From: DASQDT01 sp036380435
Lineage (GTDB): Bacteria; Acidobacteriota; Blastocatellia; Pyrinomonadales; Pyrinomonadaceae
Assembly: GCA_036380435.1 (NCBI GenBank)
Contig: DASVES010000154.1
Coordinates: forward strand, 1-64,000
Length of the DNA stretch: 64,000 bases
Direction: 5' to 3'
The notes under the pieces are model-generated. The model was not told the origin of the DNA. It ran no database searches and worked only from the letters and a program-made list of their open reading frames with translations. Position numbers and translations under genes: made by a program. Every line of letters begins with the position of its first letter. Positions within the stretch are counted from its first letter, which is position 1. Shown piece by piece: positions 8,978 to 19,309 of the stretch.

Positions 8978-9253
8978 GCAGTGAGCAGTAATGAGCGCCG
9001 GAGGCGCGGAAGAAAGTAGCCACGGGCGACCGTCCCGTGGAATAGCCGTAAATAAAAATTGAAAGCCCCGGAGGGGCGAAAGAATCTGAAGCCTGCCTGA
9101 AACGTGGCTTGAGGTTCTTTCGCCCCTCCGGGGCTTTGATCCTTTAATCGAACTCGTACCCACGGCTCACGCCGTGGGCTACATTCTTTCGCGCCTCCGG
9201 CGCTCGTTGACGCCCGTAGCTTACCGCGCACCGCTCACTGCTTACTGCTCACT
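8971..9253. repeat. Layered element: heptamer family G enclosing family E copy 2
   Basis: The outermost arms are heptamer arrays GCAGTGA x2 then GCAGTAA (8971-8991) and ACCGCTCACTGCTTACTGC (9230-9248). Next are outer E arms starting GAGCGCCGGAGGCGCGGAAG (8993) and returning at 9176-9205. Then come local hairpins (9022-9040 and 9160-9178). Innermost are AAAGCCCCGGAGGGGCGAAA (9062) and its complement (9115-9137). The layers are concentric. Confidence 0.9.
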
Positions 9254-9255
9254 CT

Positions 9256-9705
9256 TCAAGACTGCGGCTTGAAGTAGAGGGCCATGCCGGCGCCGAGGGC
9301 GGCGAGGAGGAAGCCGACGTAGACGAGCGGGTTGGGCGCTTGCTTCGGCGGGTGGAGGATCATCGAGACGATGACGTTGACGACGGGCGCGCCGGCGAAG
9401 ACGAGCGGCATCACGTAGGTCGGCAGTCCGCCGTTGCGGAAGGCGTAGATGATGCAGACCGCGCCGACGGCGCCGAGGGCCCCGCCGGCCGTCGCCGCCG
9501 CCGACCCCTTCAGGTTGAAGCCGCCGAGCTGCCCCTGCGACCACAGGCTGATGACGGGCACGAGCACCCCGACCAGAAAGTACGCCACGCCCACACACAG
9601 CAGCGCCCGCATCGGGTTCTTCAACTCCACCTGCCCCTGATGCAGTATCGGCCCGTACAAACCCCACGACAGCGCCGCGCCGAGCGCGAAGATTACCCAG
9701 AGCAT
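9256..9705 (-). CDS. Small EamA/DMT-like membrane protein
   Basis: 149 residues with four or five hydrophobic helices: LWVIFALGAALSWGLYGPIL, ALLCVGVAYFLVGVLVPVI, a Gly/Ala-rich pair around TAGGALGAVGAVCIIYAFRN, VMPLVFAGAPVVNVIVSMIL, and LVYVGFLLAALGAGMALYF. The layout resembles half of a drug/metabolite transporter (EamA), as in short DMT proteins that work as dimers. The substrate is unknown. It stands alone between repeat elements G/E (ending 9253) and A (starting 9725); its stop is within three bases of the G array. Confidence 0.75.
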   Translation of the reverse strand: MLWVIFALGAALSWGLYGPILHQGQVELKNPMRALLCVGVAYFLVGVLVPVISLWSQGQLGGFNLKGSAAATAGGALGAVGAVCIIYAFRNGGLPTYVMPLVFAGAPVVNVIVSMILHPPKQAPNPLVYVGFLLAALGAGMALYFKPQS

Positions 9706-9724
9706 AGAAGACCTCTCGGAAGAA

Positions 9725-9844
9725 GGGAGTCAGGAGTCAGGAGTCAGGAGTCAGAATAAAAACCTCCGACCGCGCCGGTCTGTGGTAACACGGCGGCCGT
9801 CCGTCGTCAATCTTCTGACTCCTGTCTTCTGACTCCTGACTCCC
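9725..9844. repeat. Heptamer inverted repeat, family A, copy 1
   Basis: The left arm (9725-9756) repeats GTCAGGA four times and ends GTCAGAATAAAA. The right arm (9811-9844) carries the reverse-complement units with one interruption. The 55-base core is GC-rich and itself partly palindromic. It lies between the starts and ends of two leftward genes. Confidence 0.92.
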
Positions 9845-9851
9845 TTTTTTA

Positions 9852-12800
9852 TCAGAACACCAGCCGCAGCCCCAACTGAATCTGCCGCGACGAGGTGACG
9901 GTCGAGCGGACGCGCCCGAAGGTGGAGAGCGGAAGCTCGCCGTCGGTCGTGCCCGTGAAGGCGAGGAGGTTCGGCGGTGCGAAGTTTGCCCGGTTGAAGA
10001 GGTTGAACGCCTCGAAGCGAAGCTGGAGGACGGTGTTCTCGCCGAGCGCCGGCAGGCGCGTGTTCTTGACGGCCGAGAGGTCGAAGATTCTGAGGTTGGG
10101 GCCGATGAAGGTTCCGCGCCCGAGCGTGCCGAGCCGGCCGGCGCTCTGGAGCACGAAGGCGTCGGGGTTGAACCACTGTTCGGGCCGACCGAGCACGGCC
10201 GACTCGTGCGTGAAGCCGGGCGCGAGGCTCGGGCGGTCGAACCCCTGGCCGGGGCCGATGGAGGGCGACCACTGCGAGCGCGAGCGGTTGCGCTGGACGA
10301 AGACGGTCAGCGGGTTGCCCGAGCGCATCTGCCCGATGCCGGCGAGTTGCCAGCCGTCCAGAATCTTGCCGGCCGCGCCGCGCATCCCGCGCGCGAAGGG
10401 AAGCTCCCAGATGAAGTTGAGGACGAAGTTGTGCTTGGCGTGGTAGTCGGCGAGGCCCTTGTTGTAGTTGAGGCCGGGGAACTCTGGGAAGGCCGTGGTG
10501 GTGCCGTTGGTGGCGTCGGAGAAGAAGGTCGATGCCTGCGTGGTGTCGATGTTGCGCGAGAAGGTGTAGGACGCTTGCGCGCTGAAGCCGCGGCTGAAGC
10601 GCTTGCGCGCCTCGAAGACGGCCGAGTTGTACCACGAGTTGCCGTCCGAGGACTTCAGCTCGATGGTCGTAAAAGCCGTGTTCGGCCGGAGCTGCCCCGT
10701 GGGGAAGAAGAGCGAGCCGTCGGCTTGCGTGACGGGCACAGGCGTGTTCACGTCGGAGCTACGCAGGAGGTGGACGCCGCGCGAGCCGGCGTAGCCGAGC
10801 GTGACGACGGTGTCGAACCACAGCTCGCGCTGGAGGTTCAGGTTCCACACTTGCAGGTACGGATTCTTCAGGTCGTACTGGATGGGCCGAATCGACTGCG
10901 ACCCCACGGCGAACGAGGGAACGGGGAACGTCGGGTTGGCGATGATGGGCCGGGGCGTGGCCGGCGGGTTCGTCACCGTGACGATGAGGTTCTGCTGGTT
11001 GTTCGTGTTGAAGTAGACGCCGAAGCCGCCGCGCAGAGAGGTCTTCCCGTCGCCGAAGATGTCCCACGCGAAGCCGACGCGCGGGGAGAGGTTCTTGTGG
11101 GTCGGGTTCTGGTAGAGCTGCCCGGCGGTGGGCGTGCGATCCGTCAGGTTCGGCAAAGAAACGTCGCGCCCGCCGGTGTCGAGCGGCATGGTCGAGAACT
11201 CGTAGCGCAGGCCGGCGTTCAAGGTCAGGCGGTCGGTGACGCGGAAGGTGTCCTGCGCGTAGAGGCCGAAGAGGGTGAAGCGCCAGTAGCGGTCGAGCGC
11301 GCCGCCCGGAGAGATGCCGAGGAAGCGCGCCGGCGTGTTACGCAGGAAGTCGCGCAAAGAGTTGAAGGTGAAGACCCCGAGACTAAACGTCGGGTTGACC
11401 ATGTTGTCCTGGTAACGCTCGGCGAGGCCGCCGACTTTAATCAAGTGGCGGCCGCGGCTGTGGACGAGGCCGTGCTCGAAGCCGAAGACGTTCTGGGTGA
11501 GCCGCAGGTTGGCGGAGGTCTGCGGGCCGAAGCGACCGGGGATGCCGCCGATGTCGATGCCGCCGACGAGGTCCTGACCCGGCACGAAGGGCGTCAAGGC
11601 TTGCGTCGTGTTCGACTCGACGTTCTGACCGACGCGCGTGCGGCCGAAGTTGAAGCGGAAGGTGTTGATGGTGTTGGCCGAGTGCGTGCGTCGGTACTCG
11701 CCCGTGAAGAACTGGTTGCGCGAAAGGAAGGTGCGCGGGAATTGCGGGAAGTCGGTCGGCAAGAGTTGGTCGGCGTCGTCGAAGGTGTAGCGGGCGAAGA
11801 ACTGCTCGCGCTCGCTGCGGTTGTAGTCGATGCGCCCCTGAAAGAAGTGCTGGCGCACCTGCTGGTTGAAGCCGAAGACGTAGTCGGCGAGGTTGCCGCA
11901 GACGCGCGACGCGCCTGTGTTCGGCAGCGGGAACTCGTCGAGGTACGGCCTCACGGCGGCGCTCACGCCGACGAACTGGCGGTTCGGGCACGGCTGCCCT
12001 GCGGGCGCGACGGCCTGCGAGGTGGAGATAAAGCCTTCGCGCGCGTCGAGGTCGGGGACGATGGTGCGAACGGTGCGGCCGAGGTCTTCGCGCAGCGACT
12101 CGTATGCGCCGAAGAAGAAGAGTTTGTCGGTGCGGACGGGGCCGCCGATGGAGCCGCCGAACTGGTTGCGTCGAAACTCAGGCTTCTCCGCGCCGTCGAA
12201 GAAGTTACGCGCGTCGAGGTTGTCGTTGCGGTGGAACTCGTAGAGCGAGCCGTGAAACTCGTTCGTCCCCGACTTGGTGACGGCGTTGATCTGGCCGCCG
12301 AAGTTGCGGCCGAACTCGGCGCTATAGGCGTTGGTCTCGATGCGAAACTCGCGGATGCTCTCGATGCCGAGCGAGGTGCCGGCGGCGCTGCCGGCGGGGC
12401 CGTTGGTGAAGTCGTTCTGCGGCGTGCCGTCGAGGAGATAGACGTTCGAGCGCGGGTCTTGTCCGTTGATGCTGGTGCCGAGGCCGTGGGCGACGACGGA
12501 GCCGCCGTCGCGGTGGGGGAAGGCGACGACGCCGGGCTGCAGGAGCGCGAGGTCGGTGTAGTTGCGACCGTTTAAGGGCAGCTCGCGGATGGCGCGCTCG
12601 CCGACGAGGTAGGAGAGTTCGGGCGTCTGCGTGTTGACGAGCGCCGTCTCGTCCGTGACGGTGATCGAGTCGGAGACGCCGGCCGCCTCCAGAGGGATGT
12701 TGAGCGTGGCCGTCTCGCCCACGGTGAGGCGCACGCGGTCGGCGACGTAGTTCTTAAAGCCTTCCTTCTCGGCGCTCACCTCGTAGGCGCCGACGGTGAG

Positions 12801-13058
12801 CGCGGGGAAGGTGAACAGCCCCTCATCGTCGCTCACGGTCTCGCGCTCAAGACCCGTCTCCAGACTCTTGGCGCGCACGCGCGCGCCGGCGACGACCGAG
12901 CCTTGCGCGTCGCGCACGTCGCCCGTCAGCGTACTCGTCGTCTGCGCGCTCGCCGCCGGGGCGAGACACAGCAGCAGGAGCAGCGCGGCGGCGGTCGTGT
13001 TGAAAAAGAAGGGGAGACGAAGAAAGGGCGCGGGAAAAAACCGTTGCGTGTGGTGCAT
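9852..13058 (-). CDS. TonB-dependent receptor with carboxypeptidase-regulatory-like domain (1)
   Basis: About 1068 residues from the ATG at 13058, which begins a clear signal peptide ending PAASAQ; the longer frame to 13121 adds a non-signal leader. Domain order: carboxypeptidase-D regulatory-like domain ([20 protein letters not shown], about 40-120); plug ([20 protein letters not shown], about 150-270); and a 22-strand-type outer-membrane barrel to the C-terminus, which ends in phenylalanine (GLRLVF) as expected for BAM-assembled proteins. This architecture is heavily expanded in Acidobacteriota and Bacteroidota for uptake of oligosaccharides and other large substrates. No partner SusD gene is adjacent. 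A long antisense open frame across the gene is a codon-bias shadow. Confidence 0.92.
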   Translation of the reverse strand: MHHTQRFFPAPFLRLPFFFNTTAAALLLLLCLAPAASAQTTSTLTGDVRDAQGSVVAGARVRAKSLETGLERETVSDDEGLFTFPALTVGAYEVSAEKEGFKNYVADRVRLTVGETATLNIPLEAAGVSDSITVTDETALVNTQTPELSYLVGERAIRELPLNGRNYTDLALLQPGVVAFPHRDGGSVVAHGLGTSINGQDPRSNVYLLDGTPQNDFTNGPAGSAAGTSLGIESIREFRIETNAYSAEFGRNFGGQINAVTKSGTNEFHGSLYEFHRNDNLDARNFFDGAEKPEFRRNQFGGSIGGPVRTDKLFFFGAYESLREDLGRTVRTIVPDLDAREGFISTSQAVAPAGQPCPNRQFVGVSAAVRPYLDEFPLPNTGASRVCGNLADYVFGFNQQVRQHFFQGRIDYNRSEREQFFARYTFDDADQLLPTDFPQFPRTFLSRNQFFTGEYRRTHSANTINTFRFNFGRTRVGQNVESNTTQALTPFVPGQDLVGGIDIGGIPGRFGPQTSANLRLTQNVFGFEHGLVHSRGRHLIKVGGLAERYQDNMVNPTFSLGVFTFNSLRDFLRNTPARFLGISPGGALDRYWRFTLFGLYAQDTFRVTDRLTLNAGLRYEFSTMPLDTGGRDVSLPNLTDRTPTAGQLYQNPTHKNLSPRVGFAWDIFGDGKTSLRGGFGVYFNTNNQQNLIVTVTNPPATPRPIIANPTFPVPSFAVGSQSIRPIQYDLKNPYLQVWNLNLQRELWFDTVVTLGYAGSRGVHLLRSSDVNTPVPVTQADGSLFFPTGQLRPNTAFTTIELKSSDGNSWYNSAVFEARKRFSRGFSAQASYTFSRNIDTTQASTFFSDATNGTTTAFPEFPGLNYNKGLADYHAKHNFVLNFIWELPFARGMRGAAGKILDGWQLAGIGQMRSGNPLTVFVQRNRSRSQWSPSIGPGQGFDRPSLAPGFTHESAVLGRPEQWFNPDAFVLQSAGRLGTLGRGTFIGPNLRIFDLSAVKNTRLPALGENTVLQLRFEAFNLFNRANFAPPNLLAFTGTTDGELPLSTFGRVRSTVTSSRQIQLGLRLVF

Positions 13059-13161
13059 GACTGCCTTATGACTCCAGGTTGAACGGCGGACGAAACTGCC
13101 TGCCCGTTGACTGACGAACATTCTAACAGGCGGGTTCTGACATACATAAACGGCCCCGCCC

Positions 13162-13237
13162 CTTTTACAATCTTTTGACAGTTGCCGGCTGACTTTTACA
13201 CGTCGTTTACAACAATCCCGCCCGATTCCGCGATAAT
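13162..13237 (+). promoter_or_regulatory. Double set of TTTTACA direct repeats with -10 (GATAAT)
   Basis: Two pairs of boxes with an 11-base period are present: TTTTACA/TTTTGACA at 13163-13180 and TTTTACA/GTTTACA at 13194-13211. GATAAT (13232-13237) lies 20 bases after the last box, the same distance as at 5921 and 31312. Orientation points to the rightward genes from 13495, not to the leftward receptor. The rest of the gap 13059-13494 holds repeat copy C2. Confidence 0.55.
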
Positions 13238-13297
13238 GCCTGAGCTATTTGAAAAGCCACGGTTGTCTGGCCGCGACAGCCGCGAGCGTCGTCACGC

Positions 13298-13390
13298 ACA
13301 GTACCGCGAGCGGAAGCCTCGCGGGTGCGGCCTGCGCTTAAGGCTCGCCTTGCGTGCGGCAGACCCGCTCGCTACCGCTCGCGGTACTGT
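13298..13390. repeat. Family C element, copy 2 (hybrid arms)
   Basis: The left arm has the variant inner part GCGGAAGCCTCGCGGGT. The right arm has the standard inner part ACCCGCTCGCTACCGC. Both arm types occur elsewhere (both variant in copy 7, both standard in copies 3-6), so this copy looks recombinant. Its core is close to the reverse complement of the core of copy 3. Confidence 0.92.
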
Positions 13391-13494
13391 GGTTGTGTGG
13401 TTGCCCTCGCGTGGGCGGCGCGTTAAGGTTTGAATCTTCGTAGTACGTTTCGCCGTACATCCTGACGGGCGAAGATTCGGAGCCTTCAACACCC

Positions 13495-13899
13495 ATGACC
13501 TTCATCTCCGTGACGCGTTTGCGATTGCGCTCGGTGCGCTATCTGCCGCCGTTTCTGTGGCACACGCTCAGGAGTCTCCTTCAGGCGAAGCGCGCGCCCG
13601 GAAACGCCAGTGCGAAGACGAAGCGCGCCGCCGACGGCGCCTACTGGACGCTGACGGCGTGGGACACGGCAGCCGCGATGCGCGCCTACCGAAATTCTGG
13701 CGCGCACAAGCGGGCGATGCCGAAACTCCTCGAATGGTGCGACGAGGCTTCAGTCGGCCATTGGGAGCAGGCGTCTGATGAGCTGCCCGACTGGCGCGTG
13801 GCGCACCGGCGCATGATCGAGACGGGCAGGCTCTCGAAGGTCAATCATCCGTCCGAGAGACAGAGGGCGGGCGAGATGCCCGCGCCGGAAAACATTTAA
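13495..13899 (+). CDS. DUF3291-like / ABM-fold small protein
   Basis: 134 residues. It opens TFISVTRLRLRSVRYLPPFL and contains YWTLTAWDTAAAMRAYRNSG and HKRAMPKLLEWCDEASVGHW. This pattern is shared by small proteins of the dimeric alpha/beta-barrel (antibiotic biosynthesis monooxygenase/DUF3291) superfamily. No catalytic residue can be assigned. It lies 26 bases before the second TonB receptor and may be the first gene of that transcription unit, downstream of the TTTTACA-box promoter at 13162-13237. Confidence 0.65.
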   Translation: MTFISVTRLRLRSVRYLPPFLWHTLRSLLQAKRAPGNASAKTKRAADGAYWTLTAWDTAAAMRAYRNSGAHKRAMPKLLEWCDEASVGHWEQASDELPDWRVAHRRMIETGRLSKVNHPSERQRAGEMPAPENI

Positions 13900-13925
13900 G
13901 CCGAGATTAAATCGGGAGATCACTC

Positions 13926-16900
13926 GTGAAGATAAAAGCCCCAGTCGCCGCCATCCTGCTGCTCGCATTCGCTGCCTCCGCCTTCGCGCAGACGCACCGC
14001 GCCACCGTCCGCGGCGCCGTCACCGACCCAAACGGCGCCGTCGTCCCCGGCGCGGTAGTGAAAATCATTAACAGGGAGACCCGCGAGTCTCGCGAGACCG
14101 CGGCTGGTGAGAGCGGGGAGTATGCGGTTTCCTCGCTCGCGCCGGGCTTGTACGAACTGACTGTGGAAACCGCGGGCTTCCCCAAATTCACGCAGAAACT
14201 CTCCCTTTATGTGAATCAGGAGTTGCGTGTCGATGTCATCATGGCGACCCCGACGCTTGATGCGGCCTATGTCGATGTCGAGACGCAGGAGGAGCTGAAA
14301 AAAGATTCGGCGGCCATCAGCACGGTCATCGAAAATCGGCAGGTCGAAAATCTGCCGCTCGACGGCCGCAACTTCTTCGAGCTGGCTCTGCTCGTCCCCG
14401 GCGCCGTGCCGGCCGCGCCCGGCTCCGCCGGCTCGGTGCGCGGCGACTTCTCCTTCAGCGTCAACGGCGCGCGCGAGGACGCCAACAACTTCCTCCTCGA
14501 CGGCGTCTACAACCTCGACCCCAAGCTCAACACCTTCGGCGTGCGCCCGCCCGTCGATGCCATCCGCGAGTTCGAGATGGCCACCTCGACCTACGACGCC
14601 TCGTTCGGACGCAACCCCGGCGCGCAGGTCAACGTCGTCACCAAGAGCGGCACGAATGACTTTCACGGCTCGCTCTACGAGTTCCACCGCAACGCACAGT
14701 TCGACGCGCGCAACTACTTCGCGCCCGCCGGCGAAGGTAAGCCCAAGTACATTCGCAACCAGTTCGGCGGCTCTCTCGGCGGCCCCCTGCGCCGCGACCG
14801 CACCTTCTTCTTCGCCGACTACGAGGGCACGCGCGCGCGCGAAGGCGTCACGCGCGTCACCAACGTGCCCACGGCGCAAGAGCGCGCGGGCGATTTCTCG
14901 CAGAGCATCTTCGGCATCCCGACGAATCCGTTCACGGGCCAGCCGTTCGAGGGCGGGCGCCTCCCCGACTTCTTCATCCACCCCGTAGGCCGCCGGATCG
15001 CCGCTTTGTATCCGCTGCCGAACCGCAACGTAGCGTTCCAGAACTTCGTCTCTTCGCCCACTCAGCGCGACGATCAGAACAGCTTCGACGTGCGCCTCGA
15101 CCACGCCTTCAACGACGCGTCGCACTTTGTCGCCCGCTACAGCTTCGGCGAGCGCGACCTCTTCGAGCCGTTCACGGGGCCGACCCTCGCGCTCGTCCCC
15201 GGCTTCGGCGACGACGTTCGCCGCCGCAGCCAGAACCTGATGCTCGGCGAGACGCACGTCTTCACCCCGCGCTTCGTCAACGAGGCGCGCGTCGCCTTCA
15301 GCCGCGTCGCCTCCTCGGTCACGCAGGAGGCGAGCGTCCTCAACACAGACGTGGGCCTGCCCTTCGTCTCGACGCGCGCGCGCGATGCGGGCTTGAGCTT
15401 CATCACCGTCACCGGCTTCTCGCCGCTCGGCGACGAGGGCAACAACCCGCAGCAGAGCGTGACGAACGTCTATCAGGTGCTCGACACCGCGACTTATGCG
15501 CGCGGCCGGCACCTCGTGAAGTTCGGCGCTGATCTGCGCTTCACACAGCAGAACGCCTTCCGCGACGTGGAGTCGCGAGGCCGCCTCCAGTTCTCGCCCT
15601 TCTTCCCGTTCACCGGAAACGCGCTGGCCGATCTCCTCCTCGGCTTCCCGCTTTTGACGAGCGTCGCCCGCGTCGATAACCCGCAGCAACTCCGCACGCA
15701 GAGCTACAACTTTTTCATTGACGATAGCTGGCGCGTCACCCCGCGCCTGACCATCAACGCCGGTCTGCGTTACGAATACAACACGCCGCCCGTGGACGCC
15801 GAGGATCGCTCCAACGTCTACGACTTCTCGACGGGCACGCTCGCCCGCGTCGGCACGAACGGCATCCCGCGCGGCGGCTATGAGGCCGACAAAAACAATT
15901 TCGCGCCGCGTGTCGGGCTGGCGTGGACGGTCGGAGAAGACGGCGAGACGGTCGTGCGCGCCGGCTACGGCGTCTATTACGATCAGTCGCCGCTCGCGCC
16001 CGGCGAGGCGCTCTACTTCAACTCGCCCTACTTCGACAACAACATCTTCTTCTCCCTGCCGGGGCTGCCGCTCACCCTGAGCGACCCGTTCCCCGCCTTC
16101 TTCCCCTTCCCGCTTCCCGACTCGGCGCTCGCCATCCAGCGCGACCTCCGCACCGGCTACATGCAGCACTGGAACCTGAACGTCCAGCGGCAACTCGGAC
16201 GCAGCCGCGTCGTCGAGCTGGCCTACGTCGGCTCGAAGGGCACGAAACTTCTGACGGCGCGCGACATCAACCAGCCTCTTCCGTCGGTGCTTCCGCCGGG
16301 CCTGCCCTTCGTCCCGCGCCCCAACCCGCGCTTCGACGACATCAGCACTCTGGAGTCGCGCGCCTCGTCCAACTACCACAGCCTTCAGGCGCGCTTCCAG
16401 CAGCGCCTCTCGCAAGGGTTGTCGATGCTCGCCTCCTACACCTTCGCGAAGTCTCTGGACGACGCTTCTAACTTTTTCTCCAGCGCCGGCGACGCAAACT
16501 TCCCGCAGAACTCCAACAATCCGCGCGCCGAACGCGGGCGCTCGAACTTCGACGTGCGCCACCGTCTCTCCGTCTCCTACGCCTACGACCTGCCCTTCGG
16601 ACGCGGCCGCCGCTTCGCCGCTGACTCCGGCCTGCTCACCACGCTGCTCTCCGGCTGGCAGACCTTCGGCATCGTCACCCTGCAATCAGGACGGCCCTTC
16701 ACGGTCGCCATCCTGCCCGAGCTGGACGTGAGCGGCACGGGACGCTCCATCCTCGGCTTCGGCGCGGGCGACCGGCCCCAAGTCGTCGGCGACCCGCGCT
16801 TGTCTACCCCGACGCCCGAGCGTTGGTTCAACACCTCGGCCTTCTCCTTCCCGGCGCCCGGCACGTTCGGCAACGCGGGCCGCAACGTCCTCGACGGGCC

Positions 16901-17108
16901 GGGCTACCAGAACGTCAACGCCTCGCTCGTCAAGAACACCGCGCTCGGCGAACGTCTCAGACTGCAACTGCGCGCGGAGGTCTTCAACCTCTTCAACCAC
17001 CCGAACTTCAACCTGCCCGACAACTTCGTCGGCTCGCCCACCTTTGGGCGCATCACGTCGGCGCGCGACCCGCGCCACATCCAGTTCGGGGCGAAGCTGC
17101 TGTTCTGA
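13926..17108 (+). CDS. TonB-dependent receptor with carboxypeptidase-regulatory-like domain (2)
   Basis: 1060 residues. The signal peptide is short ([18 protein letters not shown]). The regulatory-like domain is [20 protein letters not shown] (about 20-100), the plug has [20 protein letters not shown] and [20 protein letters not shown], and a long barrel ends in phenylalanine (IQFGAKLLF). It is a paralogue of the receptor at 9852-13058 with the same domain order, but clearly divergent. It is followed after 19 bases by a dioxygenase-like gene and then DoxX, suggesting that imported material or its uptake is tied to that small operon. The substrate is unknown. Confidence 0.92.
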   Translation: MKIKAPVAAILLLAFAASAFAQTHRATVRGAVTDPNGAVVPGAVVKIINRETRESRETAAGESGEYAVSSLAPGLYELTVETAGFPKFTQKLSLYVNQELRVDVIMATPTLDAAYVDVETQEELKKDSAAISTVIENRQVENLPLDGRNFFELALLVPGAVPAAPGSAGSVRGDFSFSVNGAREDANNFLLDGVYNLDPKLNTFGVRPPVDAIREFEMATSTYDASFGRNPGAQVNVVTKSGTNDFHGSLYEFHRNAQFDARNYFAPAGEGKPKYIRNQFGGSLGGPLRRDRTFFFADYEGTRAREGVTRVTNVPTAQERAGDFSQSIFGIPTNPFTGQPFEGGRLPDFFIHPVGRRIAALYPLPNRNVAFQNFVSSPTQRDDQNSFDVRLDHAFNDASHFVARYSFGERDLFEPFTGPTLALVPGFGDDVRRRSQNLMLGETHVFTPRFVNEARVAFSRVASSVTQEASVLNTDVGLPFVSTRARDAGLSFITVTGFSPLGDEGNNPQQSVTNVYQVLDTATYARGRHLVKFGADLRFTQQNAFRDVESRGRLQFSPFFPFTGNALADLLLGFPLLTSVARVDNPQQLRTQSYNFFIDDSWRVTPRLTINAGLRYEYNTPPVDAEDRSNVYDFSTGTLARVGTNGIPRGGYEADKNNFAPRVGLAWTVGEDGETVVRAGYGVYYDQSPLAPGEALYFNSPYFDNNIFFSLPGLPLTLSDPFPAFFPFPLPDSALAIQRDLRTGYMQHWNLNVQRQLGRSRVVELAYVGSKGTKLLTARDINQPLPSVLPPGLPFVPRPNPRFDDISTLESRASSNYHSLQARFQQRLSQGLSMLASYTFAKSLDDASNFFSSAGDANFPQNSNNPRAERGRSNFDVRHRLSVSYAYDLPFGRGRRFAADSGLLTTLLSGWQTFGIVTLQSGRPFTVAILPELDVSGTGRSILGFGAGDRPQVVGDPRLSTPTPERWFNTSAFSFPAPGTFGNAGRNVLDGPGYQNVNASLVKNTALGERLRLQLRAEVFNLFNHPNFNLPDNFVGSPTFGRITSARDPRHIQFGAKLLF

Positions 17109-17127
17109 GAGAGCGTCAAGGAGACAT

Positions 17128-17799
17128 ATGAGCAACAAGATCGTCGTTCCGCGCAGGGAGTTTTTGCTGGCGGGCGCGGCGGCCGTCCCACTCCTCGGCG
17201 TCGCGGCCTCTCGCATGAAGCAGGGCGTCGTTGTCGAGCCGCTGGCGGCCAACGACGCTTCCGCCGCGGCCGAGACGTGTCGTCTCACGGAGGAGAGCCA
17301 GTACGGCCCCTTCTATCGCGAGGGCGCACCGTGGCGCGCGAAATTCTGCGGCTTGGAGGAGCCGGGCGAGCGGCTCACAATCGCGGGCCGCGTGACGGCC
17401 GCCGACAACTGCCAGCCGCTCAAAGACGCCGTCCTCGACGTGTGGCACGCGAGCGCCGCCGGCTTCTACGACAACAACGACCCGGCGCGCCCTTTCGACC
17501 CCGCGCGCTATCATCTGCGCGGCCGCGTCCGCACGGACTCGGACGGCCGCTACCAGTTCGAGACCGTCCTGCCCGGCAACTACGGACAGGGCCGCTTCAT
17601 GCGCGCCAAGCACATCCACCTGCTCGTCACCTGCGCCGGCCGCGCGCCGCTCGTCACCGAAATCTACTTCGCTGGCGACAAGCACAACGACACCGACGGC
17701 CTCGTCCGCCGCTCACTCATCACGCAGTTGTCGGGCGCCGCCCGCGAGAAGGACGCCGCTCCACAGCGCGGCACGTTCGACATCACTCTGGGGAAGTGA
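17128..17799 (+). CDS. Exported intradiol ring-cleavage dioxygenase-like protein
   Basis: 223 residues from the ATG at 17128 (AAGGAG five bases upstream). The N-terminus VPRREFLLAGAAAVPLLG has a twin-arginine Tat-type signal. The body matches the intradiol dioxygenase beta-sandwich: YGPFYREGAPWR, DVWHASAAGFYDN, YHLRGRVRTDSDGRYQFETV, and KHIHLLVTC with the paired histidines that bind non-heme iron, plus tyrosines in the usual places. Family members cleave catechols; exported versions act on aromatic compounds outside the cytoplasm. The stop codon (17797-17799) lies in the first GTGATAA unit of the following repeat. Confidence 0.82.
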   Translation: MSNKIVVPRREFLLAGAAAVPLLGVAASRMKQGVVVEPLAANDASAAAETCRLTEESQYGPFYREGAPWRAKFCGLEEPGERLTIAGRVTAADNCQPLKDAVLDVWHASAAGFYDNNDPARPFDPARYHLRGRVRTDSDGRYQFETVLPGNYGQGRFMRAKHIHLLVTCAGRAPLVTEIYFAGDKHNDTDGLVRRSLITQLSGAAREKDAAPQRGTFDITLGK

Positions 17800-17870
17800 T
17801 AAGTGATGAGTGATAAGTGATAAGAAAGAACTGCCTCTCTTTCTTATCACTTATCACTCATCACTTATCC
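17794..17870. repeat. Heptamer inverted repeat, family B, copy 1
   Basis: Left arm GTGATAA-type units (17796-17823) run into AAGAAAGAA. The right arm TTCTTATCACTTATCACTCA starts at 17841. Both arms carry the same one-base variant (GTGATGA and TCATCAC), so they match each other better than they match the unit consensus. Confidence 0.93.
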
Positions 17871-17885
17871 CTCCCAGAGGTGTTC

Positions 17886-18311
17886 ATGGTCAACGGTTTC
17901 TTCGACTTCTTCAGGCGGCGCGCCGAGTACGGCCCCGTCTTTATCCGCCTCGTCGTGGGCTGGATGCTCATCTGGGGCACGCAGGACAACGTCCTCAGTT
18001 GGGAGCGGATGCTGGAGTTCGCGAAGTTCTTAGGCGAGCGCGGCACGCCCTTCCCGCTGTTCGCGGCGCACCTCTCGGTCTACACGCAGCTCATCTGCGG
18101 GGTTCTCATACTGCTCGGCGCGGCCGTGCGCGCGGCGGCCGTCCCGCTCATCATCAACTTCATCGCCGCCATCCTCATCGCGCACCTCGGCGACACCTTT
18201 GCGGGCGCCTTCCCCGCGCTCGTCATGCTGGCGTCCGCCCTCTTCTTCCTCTTCCACGGGGCGGGCAAGCTCTCGGTCGATGAAGCATTGGAGCGGCGCG
18301 GGCCGGCGTGA
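17886..18311 (+). CDS. DoxX family membrane protein
   Basis: 141 residues, starting at ATG 17886 after an AGAGG. Four hydrophobic helices are present: YGPVFIRLVVGWMLIWG, a second around LSVYTQLICGVLILLGA, then AVPLIINFIAAILIAHLG and ALVMLASALFFLFHG. This is the DoxX/TQO small-subunit-like pattern, whose members sit in the inner membrane and accompany redox enzymes. It follows the dioxygenase-like gene across repeat B1, so a functional link is likely but not proven. Confidence 0.82.
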   Translation: MVNGFFDFFRRRAEYGPVFIRLVVGWMLIWGTQDNVLSWERMLEFAKFLGERGTPFPLFAAHLSVYTQLICGVLILLGAAVRAAAVPLIINFIAAILIAHLGDTFAGAFPALVMLASALFFLFHGAGKLSVDEALERRGPA

Positions 18312-18318
18312 TTGATGA

Positions 18319-18409
18319 ACAGTACCGCGAGCGGTAGCGAGCGGGTGTGGACACGCGACGCGAGCCTTCAGCGCAGGCCGCACCCGCTCGCTACCGCTCG
18401 CGGTACTGT
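18319..18409. repeat. Family C element, copy 3
   Basis: Two perfect 28 bp arms (ACAGTACCGCGAG... and ...CTCGCGGTACTGT) flank a 35-base core containing GCGAGCCTTCAGCGCAGGCC. It lies between convergent genes. Confidence 0.95.
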
Positions 18410-18502
18410 CCGCTACGAGCGGCGCGACGAAGCACTTCGCCACGCGGGAAATCGTCCGGCAGCGAGTTGAAAGCATGTGCGTGGATTTCATCGGCCGCAC
18501 GC

Positions 18503-19153
18503 TTAGGAGTTCGAGGGCATCACGTAGAGAATCACGGCGAGGTAGTGGCAGACGCTGCCGGCGAGGACGAAGAGGTGCCAGATGGCGTGATTGTGGCGGA
18601 TACGGTCGCAGGCGAAGAAGAAGACGCCCGTGGTGTAGGCGAGGCCGCCCGCGATGATGAGCAGGATTGCCCCGGCCGGCACCAGCTCGTAGATCGGCTT
18701 GACGGCGACGACGGCCAGCCAGCCCATCAACAGATAGGAGCCGAGGGTCGCCGCCTTGAAGCGTTCGCCGAACATCACCGTGACGGTGATGCCGGACAGG
18801 GCGAGCGCCCACACGAGTGCGAAGAGCGTCCAGCCCCAGCCGCCGCGCAGCGTGACGAGTGTGAAGGGCGTGTAGGTGCCCGCGATGAGCAGGTAGATGC
18901 AGCACTTGTCGAAGATTCGCAGGGCGTCCTTGGTGCGCGGGTGTCGCGCCGCGTGATAGAGCGTCGAGGCCGTGTAGAGGGCTACCAGCGACGCGCCGTA
19001 GACGCCGCCGCTGACGAGGTGTAGCGTCCCGCCGCGCGTGGCCGCCAGAAGGATCAGCGCCGCCAAGCCGACCAGACTCAGCCCCAGCCCCACGCCGTGC
19101 GTGACGCAGTTCGCCAACTCCTCGATGCTCAGCCTTTCTCTCGCCGTCTTCAT
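18503..19153 (-). CDS. Hemolysin III / PAQR family membrane protein
   Basis: 216 residues from ATG 19153; an in-frame upstream GTG/ATG at 19219 adds a low-complexity leader without hydrophobic character. Seven helices carry the family residues: NCVTHGVG, TASTLYHAARHP, DKCCIYLLIAGTYTPF, and the C-terminal HNHAIWHLFVLAGSVCHY with histidines that bind zinc in PAQR relatives. Bacterial members (YqfA/TrhA) affect membrane fluidity. The desaturase gene 600 bases away fits a lipid theme. Hemolytic activity should not be assumed. Confidence 0.88.
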   Translation of the reverse strand: MKTARERLSIEELANCVTHGVGLGLSLVGLAALILLAATRGGTLHLVSGGVYGASLVALYTASTLYHAARHPRTKDALRIFDKCCIYLLIAGTYTPFTLVTLRGGWGWTLFALVWALALSGITVTVMFGERFKAATLGSYLLMGWLAVVAVKPIYELVPAGAILLIIAGGLAYTTGVFFFACDRIRHNHAIWHLFVLAGSVCHYLAVILYVMPSNS

Positions 19154-19309
19154 CTCGCAACTCTTTCGTCCTGACGCGCAAAGACTCGCGCCGCCGCCGC
19201 CTTCAACACTTCGGCCCATGCTAACGCCGTCGAGACTCGGAAGACAATACCGAGATGCGCGCGGGCGCGTTGGAGGACGCGCTACGGCCTCCGCGGCCGA
19301 CCGATGATC

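Noticed and set aside
9725..9844. Heptamer arrays as CRISPR repeats
   Set aside because: Units are 7 bases in direct tandem without unique spacers, arranged as inverted pairs, and no cas genes are present.
10206..12575. Long open frame antisense to the first TonB receptor
   Set aside because: Composition is low complexity (Glu/Arg/Val/Ala) typical of the complement of GC-rich genes; no motif or ribosome-binding site.
13920..16685. Very long open frame antisense to the second TonB receptor
   Set aside because: Same codon-bias shadow; the forward frame has a complete receptor with signal peptide and C-terminal Phe.
18319..18409. Family C elements as intrinsic terminators
   Set aside because: No consistent T-run follows the hairpin on either strand, and copies also occur in divergent and mid-operon gaps.
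18503..19153. Hemolysin III as a virulence toxin
   Set aside because: PAQR-type zinc-binding helices and housekeeping context point to membrane homeostasis; the name is historical.
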